Assembly: GCF_021397715.1 (NCBI RefSeq)
Contig: NZ_CP090207.1
Coordinates: 372,001-436,000 of the forward strand
Direction of reading: 5' to 3'
DNA: 64,000 bases
DNA from: Pantoea agglomerans
GTDB taxonomy: Bacteria > Pseudomonadota > Gammaproteobacteria > Enterobacterales > Enterobacteriaceae
Positions 59,296 to 64,000 of the stretch are shown here, piece after piece (positions within the stretch are counted from its first letter, which is position 1; the number at the start of each line of letters is the position of its first letter). The position numbers and the translations under genes are program-made. The notes below the pieces were generated by a model. It did not search any database, was not told where the DNA came from, and was given only the letters and a program-made list of their open reading frames with translations.

Positions 59296-60588
59296 ATGGT
59301 TAAATTAGATAGAACAGAACACCTGATGCTGGCGCGCCAGCTCCCTACACAAACGGTTGCTCTGATCCTCGCCGGTGGACGCGGTACACGCCTGGTCGAC
59401 CTGACGGCAAAACGCGCCAAACCGGCGGTGCACTTCGGCGGCAAGTTCCGCATTATCGACTTTGCCTTATCCAACTGCGTTAACTCCGGTATCCGCCGCA
59501 TTGGCGTGATTACCCAGTATCAGTCTCATACCCTGACCCAGCACATTCAGCGTGGCTGGTCGATCTTCAATGAAGAGATGAATGAGTTTGTGGATTTGCT
59601 GCCAGCGCAGCAGCGCTTTTCCACCGAACAGTGGTATCGCGGCACCGCCGATGCGGTGACGCAGAACCTTGATGTGATTCGCCGTTATCAGGCGCAGTAC
59701 ATCGTGATCCTTGCCGGGGACCACATTTATAAGATGGATTATTCGCGCATGCTGCTGGACCATGTGGTCAACGAGGCGAAATGTACCATCGCCTGTTTGC
59801 CGGTGCCGGTGCATGAAGCCACCGCGTTCGGCGTAATGGCGGTGAACGAAGAGAACATGGTGATCGACTTCGTCGAAAAGCCGCCAAAACCGCCGACCAT
59901 GCCGGGCGATGACACCAAAGCGCTGGCCAGCATGGGGATCTACGTTTTCAACGCCGATTATCTCTATGCGTTGCTGGAAGAGGATCTGCAGACGCCAGGC
60001 TCTAATCACGACTTCGGCAAAGATATCCTGCCGAAAATCGTGGCGAGCGGTGAGGGCTATGCGCACTCTTTTGCGCTCTCCTGCGTACAGAACGACGACA
60101 ACGCGCCGCCGTACTGGCGCGATGTCGGCACGCTGGAAGCCTACTGGCGCGCCAACCTTGATCTGGCTTCGGTGATGCCTGAACTGGATATGTATGACGT
60201 CACCTGGCCGATCCGCACCCATATGGAGCCGCTGCCGCCCGCCAAGTTTGTTCAGGATCGTTCCGGCAGTCACGGCATGACCATGAACTCGCTGGTATCG
60301 GGCGGTTGCATCATCTCCGGCTCAGTGGTGGTGAACTCGGTGCTGTTTCCCCGGGTGCGCGTTAACTCGTTTTGTAACATTGATTCAACCGTGCTGCTGC
60401 CCGATGTGGTGGTTGGCCGATCCTGCCGTCTGCGCCGCTGTGTGATTGATCGCGCCTGCGAGCTGCCAGAAGGAATGGTTATCGGCGAAAACCCTGATGA
60501 AGACAGTCGCCGGTTTCACCGTTCGGATGAAGGCATCGTACTGGTTACCCGCGCCATGCTGGCTAAACTGGCCAGGGCCGGGCAGTAA
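59296..60588 (+). CDS. glgC: glucose-1-phosphate adenylyltransferase GlgC
   Basis: Makes ADP-glucose, the committed and allosterically controlled glycogen step. 430 residues; [16 protein letters not shown] nucleotide-binding motif, [15 protein letters not shown], and a C-terminal left-handed beta helix. AAGGAG precedes the start at 59296, 10 bases after glgX. Confidence 0.97.
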   Translation: MVKLDRTEHLMLARQLPTQTVALILAGGRGTRLVDLTAKRAKPAVHFGGKFRIIDFALSNCVNSGIRRIGVITQYQSHTLTQHIQRGWSIFNEEMNEFVDLLPAQQRFSTEQWYRGTADAVTQNLDVIRRYQAQYIVILAGDHIYKMDYSRMLLDHVVNEAKCTIACLPVPVHEATAFGVMAVNEENMVIDFVEKPPKPPTMPGDDTKALASMGIYVFNADYLYALLEEDLQTPGSNHDFGKDILPKIVASGEGYAHSFALSCVQNDDNAPPYWRDVGTLEAYWRANLDLASVMPELDMYDVTWPIRTHMEPLPPAKFVQDRSGSHGMTMNSLVSGGCIISGSVVVNSVLFPRVRVNSFCNIDSTVLLPDVVVGRSCRLRRCVIDRACELPEGMVIGENPDEDSRRFHRSDEGIVLVTRAMLAKLARAGQ

Positions 60589-60650
60589 GCGATAGCGGAA
60601 CACACGCAATCGGCACGCGGATCGTGCCTGATAACTTAATGAGGTCGAGG

Positions 60651-62084
60651 ATGCAGGTTTTACATGTCTGTTCAGAACTTTTCCCGCTGCTTAAAACGGG
60701 CGGACTGGCTGATGTAGTCGGGGCATTACCTCAAGCACAAATTGCGGGTGGCACGGATACGCGGGTGTTATTGCCCGCTTTTCCAGCATTGCGCAAGGGC
60801 ATACCTGATCTTCAGGTGGTTACAGAACTGGATACCTTTGCCGGACATGTGCGATTACTGTTTGGTGAGTTTAACGGGGTAGGCATCTACCTGATTGACG
60901 CGCCGGGGCTCTATGACCGTCCGGGCAGTCCGTATCATGATGAGTCGCAGTTTGCCTACGTCGATAACTATCTGCGCTTCGCGCTGCTCGGCTGGATGGG
61001 CTGTGAGCTGGCGTGCGGGCTGGATGCGATGTGGCGACCGGATATTGTTCATGCCCATGACTGGCATGCTGGCCTGACCTGCGCCTATCTGGAGGCGCGC
61101 GGTCGCCCGGCGAAATCGGTGTTCACCGTGCATAACCTGGCCTATCAGGGGCTGTTCGCGGCGCATCACATGGAAGAGATTGGTCTGCCGTGGTCGTTTT
61201 TCAGCATGTATGGCCTGGAGTTTTTCGGCCAGATCTCGTTCCTCAAAGCGGGCCTCTACTACGCCGATCACGTCACGGCGGTCAGCCCGACCTATGCGCA
61301 TGAAATCACCTCGGCCGAGTTTGGTTATGGTATGGAAACCTTACTGGCACAGCGGATGCTCGAAGGCCGCCTGAGCGGCATTCTCAACGGCGTGGACCCG
61401 TCAATCTGGGACCCGGCGCATGACCTGCTGCTCAGCGCGCGCTATAACCGCGACACGCTGGAAGCCAAGGCGGAAAACAAACGTCAGCTGCAGGTGGCGA
61501 TGGGGCTGAAGGTGGATGATAAGGCGCCGGTGTTCTGCGTCATCAGCCGTCTCACCAAACAGAAAGGGCTGGATCTGGTGCTGGAAGCGCTGCCGGGCCT
61601 GCTGGCGCAGGGCGGACAGCTGGTGCTGCTGGGGCAGGGCGACGCCGAGCTGCAACAGGGCTTCCTCGCCGCGGCGGCCGAGCATCCGGGCAGCGTCGGC
61701 GTTCAGATTGGCTATCACGAGGCGTTTTCGCACCGCATTGTCGGCGGCGCGGATGTGATTGTGGTGCCGAGCCGATTCGAGCCGTGTGGTCTGACCCAGC
61801 TCTATGGCCTGAAGTATGGTACGTTGCCATTGGTGCGTCGCACCGGCGGCCTGGCCGATACGGTCAATGACAGTTCATTAGAGAACCTGGCGGACGGTAT
61901 CGCCAGCGGTTTCAGTTTTGAAGATGCTAACGCCTGGTCGCTATTGCGGGCTATCCGGCGTGCCTTTGTGTTGTGGTCTCGTCCTTCGCTGTGGCGTTAC
62001 GTTCAGCGCCAGGCTATGGGGATGGATTTTAGCTGGCAGGTGGCGGCACAAGCCTACCGTGATCTCTACCAACGTTTGATGTAA
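60651..62084 (+). CDS. glgA: glycogen synthase GlgA
   Basis: GT5 glycosyltransferase (477 residues, as in E. coli) that extends alpha-1,4 chains from ADP-glucose. [13 protein letters not shown] near the N terminus binds ADP-glucose; the C-terminal domain has [18 protein letters not shown]. The ATG at 60651 follows GAGG and matches the E. coli start. Confidence 0.97.
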   Translation: MQVLHVCSELFPLLKTGGLADVVGALPQAQIAGGTDTRVLLPAFPALRKGIPDLQVVTELDTFAGHVRLLFGEFNGVGIYLIDAPGLYDRPGSPYHDESQFAYVDNYLRFALLGWMGCELACGLDAMWRPDIVHAHDWHAGLTCAYLEARGRPAKSVFTVHNLAYQGLFAAHHMEEIGLPWSFFSMYGLEFFGQISFLKAGLYYADHVTAVSPTYAHEITSAEFGYGMETLLAQRMLEGRLSGILNGVDPSIWDPAHDLLLSARYNRDTLEAKAENKRQLQVAMGLKVDDKAPVFCVISRLTKQKGLDLVLEALPGLLAQGGQLVLLGQGDAELQQGFLAAAAEHPGSVGVQIGYHEAFSHRIVGGADVIVVPSRFEPCGLTQLYGLKYGTLPLVRRTGGLADTVNDSSLENLADGIASGFSFEDANAWSLLRAIRRAFVLWSRPSLWRYVQRQAMGMDFSWQVAAQAYRDLYQRLM

Positions 62085-62103
62085 CGGATTGGGAAAACTG
62101 GAT

Positions 62104-64000
62104 ATGAATGCACCTTTCACTTACGCCTCACCAACGTTGACGGTTGATGCCTTAAAGCATTCGATTGCCTACAAGCTGATGTTTACCATCGGTAAAGATC
62201 CTTCTATCGCCAATAAGCATGAGTGGCTTAACGCCTCGCTGCTGGCGGTGCGCGACCGGATGGTTGAGCGCTGGCTGCGTTCCAGCCGTGCTCAGCTGTC
62301 GCAGGATGTGCGGCAGGTCTATTACCTGTCGATGGAGTTCCTGATGGGCCGCACGCTGGGCAATGCGCTGCTGGCGATGGGGATTTATGACGATCTGAAC
62401 CAGGCGCTGGATGAGATGGGGCTGGATCTGGCCGAGCTGATGGAAGAGGAGAACGATCCTGGCCTCGGCAATGGCGGTCTGGGTCGCCTGGCGGCCTGCT
62501 TCCTCGACTCGCTGGCGACGCTGGGGATGCCCGGTCGCGGCTACGGCATTCGTTATGATTACGGCATGTTCAAACAGAACATTGTGGAAGGTGAGCAGAA
62601 AGAGTCACCGGATTACTGGCTTGAATATGGTAATCCGTGGGAATTTCAGCGCTTCAATACCCGTTACAAAGTGCGGTTCGGTGGCCGGGTGCAGCATGAA
62701 GGCGCGAAGGTGCGCTGGCTGGAGACAGAAGAAATTCTGGCAATGGCCTATGACCAGATCATTCCTGGCTTTGACACCGATGCTACCAATACGCTGCGGT
62801 TATGGGGCGCGCAGGCGAGTAACGAAATCAACCTCGGTAAATTCAACCAGGGCGACTATTTCGCGGCGGTGGAAGATAAAAACCACTCCGAGAACGTGTC
62901 CCGCGTGCTCTATCCCGATGACTCAACCTATTCTGGTCGTGAACTGCGTCTGCGTCAGGAGTATTTCCTGGTCTCGGCCACCGTACAGGACATTCTCAAT
63001 CGTCACTGGCGGATGCACCAGACCTGGGATAACCTGGCCGATAAAATCGCCATCCACCTGAATGACACGCACCCGGTGCTGGCGATCCCTGAACTGATGC
63101 GCCTGCTGATCGACGAACATAAGTTCAGCTGGGACAACGCGTTTGACGTCTGCTGTCAGGTCTTCTCTTACACCAACCATACGCTGATGACTGAAGCGCT
63201 GGAGACCTGGCCGGTCGATATGATTGGCAAAATTCTGCCGCGCCATCTCAGCATCATTTTCGAGATTAACGACTTCTTCCTGAAAACCATTCAGGACTAC
63301 TACCCGGATGACTGGGATCTGCTGTCGCGCATTTCGATTATCGACGAGAACGACGGACGCCGGATTCGCATGGCGTGGCTGGCGGTGGTGGTCAGCCACA
63401 AGGTTAATGGCGTCTCTGAATTGCACTCCAACCTGATGGTGCAGTCGCTGTTTGCCGATTTCTCGCGTCTGTTCCCGGGCCGTTTCTGCAACAAGACCAA
63501 CGGCGTTACACCGCGTCGCTGGCTGGCGCTGGCCAATCCGGCACTCTCTGAGGTGCTGGATGAGGAGATCGGCCGCAACTGGCGTACCGATCTCAGCCAG
63601 CTCGGTGAGCTCAAGGCGCAGATCGATTATCCGGCCTTTATTGAAAAAGTGGCGGTCGCCAAGCACCAGAACAAGCGGCGTCTGGCTGACTGGGTGGCGA
63701 AAAACCTCGATGTGGTGCTGGACCCGAACGCGCTGTTCGATGTGCAGATTAAGCGTATCCATGAGTACAAGCGGCAGCTGCTCAACGTGCTGCATGTGAT
63801 CACCCGCTATAACCGCATCAAAGCCGATCCCGATGCAGAGTGGGTACCGCGCGTCAATATCTTCGCCGGTAAAGCCGCCTCGGCCTACTACGTTGCCAAA
63901 CACATCATTCATCTGATCAATGATGTCGCTAAAGTGATCAACAACGATCCGCAGGTGAAGAACAAGCTGAAGGTGGTTTTCATCCCGAACTACAGCGTCA
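62104..64000 (+). CDS. glgP: glycogen phosphorylase GlgP (3' part outside window)
   Basis: Releases glucose-1-phosphate from chain ends. The first 632 codons are present in one open frame from ATG 62104, 19 bases after glgA, to the window end (about 815 residues expected). Blocks seen: [54 protein letters not shown], and [11 protein letters not shown]. The pyridoxal-phosphate lysine lies beyond the window. Confidence 0.96.
   Translation, partial: MNAPFTYASPTLTVDALKHSIAYKLMFTIGKDPSIANKHEWLNASLLAVRDRMVERWLRSSRAQLSQDVRQVYYLSMEFLMGRTLGNALLAMGIYDDLNQALDEMGLDLAELMEEENDPGLGNGGLGRLAACFLDSLATLGMPGRGYGIRYDYGMFKQNIVEGEQKESPDYWLEYGNPWEFQRFNTRYKVRFGGRVQHEGAKVRWLETEEILAMAYDQIIPGFDTDATNTLRLWGAQASNEINLGKFNQGDYFAAVEDKNHSENVSRVLYPDDSTYSGRELRLRQEYFLVSATVQDILNRHWRMHQTWDNLADKIAIHLNDTHPVLAIPELMRLLIDEHKFSWDNAFDVCCQVFSYTNHTLMTEALETWPVDMIGKILPRHLSIIFEINDFFLKTIQDYYPDDWDLLSRISIIDENDGRRIRMAWLAVVVSHKVNGVSELHSNLMVQSLFADFSRLFPGRFCNKTNGVTPRRWLALANPALSEVLDEEIGRNWRTDLSQLGELKAQIDYPAFIEKVAVAKHQNKRRLADWVAKNLDVVLDPNALFDVQIKRIHEYKRQLLNVLHVITRYNRIKADPDAEWVPRVNIFAGKAASAYYVAKHIIHLINDVAKVINNDPQVKNKLKVVFIPNYSV

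Noticed and set aside
1..64000. tRNA, rRNA, prophage, integrase or transposase genes
   Set aside because: None recognised on either strand; the added blocks carry no visible mobility gene.

Overview
The window is a chromosomal segment of a gamma-proteobacterium of the order Enterobacterales, most likely Pantoea or another member of the Erwiniaceae. The gene order follows the Escherichia coli 76-77 min region almost step by step: yhhT-yhhS, dcrB-yhhQ-tusA-zntA-yhhN-yhhM-yhhL-rsmD-ftsYEX-rpoH-panM-livKHMGF-ugpBAECQ-yhhA-ggt-yhhY-ryhB, then yhhW-gntR-gntK-gntU-yhgN-asd-glgBXCAP. The base composition is GC-rich and even. The genus is an inference from gene content; no rRNA or tRNA gene is present to fix it.

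The conserved backbone is interrupted at a few points. (1) The left end (0.2-2.2 kb) has mannonate dehydratase and a divergent GntR/FadR-type regulator. (2) A myo-inositol catabolic cluster (4.8-16.8 kb: iolI, iolAB, iolR, iolC fused to an aldolase-like domain, iolDGE) sits between yhhS and dcrB. It covers the route from inositol to the final semialdehyde dehydrogenase step but has no transporter. Its intergenic regions share ATGAAAT/ATTTCAT and GGAA..TTCC-type motifs that are candidate IolR operators. (3) An orphan XRE regulator and a serine uptake/deamination pair (sdaC-sdaB) lie between ryhB and yhhW. (4) An AT-richer islet (52.6-54.5 kb) between asd and glgB holds a small DUF2188-like gene and a type VI secretion set: a DUF2778 (Tlde-like) effector, a small membrane protein that is probably its immunity partner, and Hcp.

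The most unusual object is a pair of about 585-bp noncoding repeats in opposite orientation (8599-9186 and 41197-41782), each filling the gap between two convergent genes (iolB/iolR and ggt/yhhY). The 560-bp cores are about 90% identical by eye. Each core is enclosed by a 13-14 bp inverted stem that differs completely between the copies but pairs within each copy, and copy B ends in a T-run like a Rho-independent terminator. Either an element inserts into terminator-hairpin loops, or a large structured RNA has a compensating closing stem. The cores also contain long internal inverted repeats and no conserved reading frame.

Regulatory sites recognised on sequence include the ZntR operator/promoter of zntA, four Pho-box repeats before ugpB, a Fur box and the RyhB sRNA, GntR and CRP sites before gntK, a DnaA box before rpoH, and several Rho-independent terminators. 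The right end is the glycogen operon glgBXCAP; glgP runs off the window.
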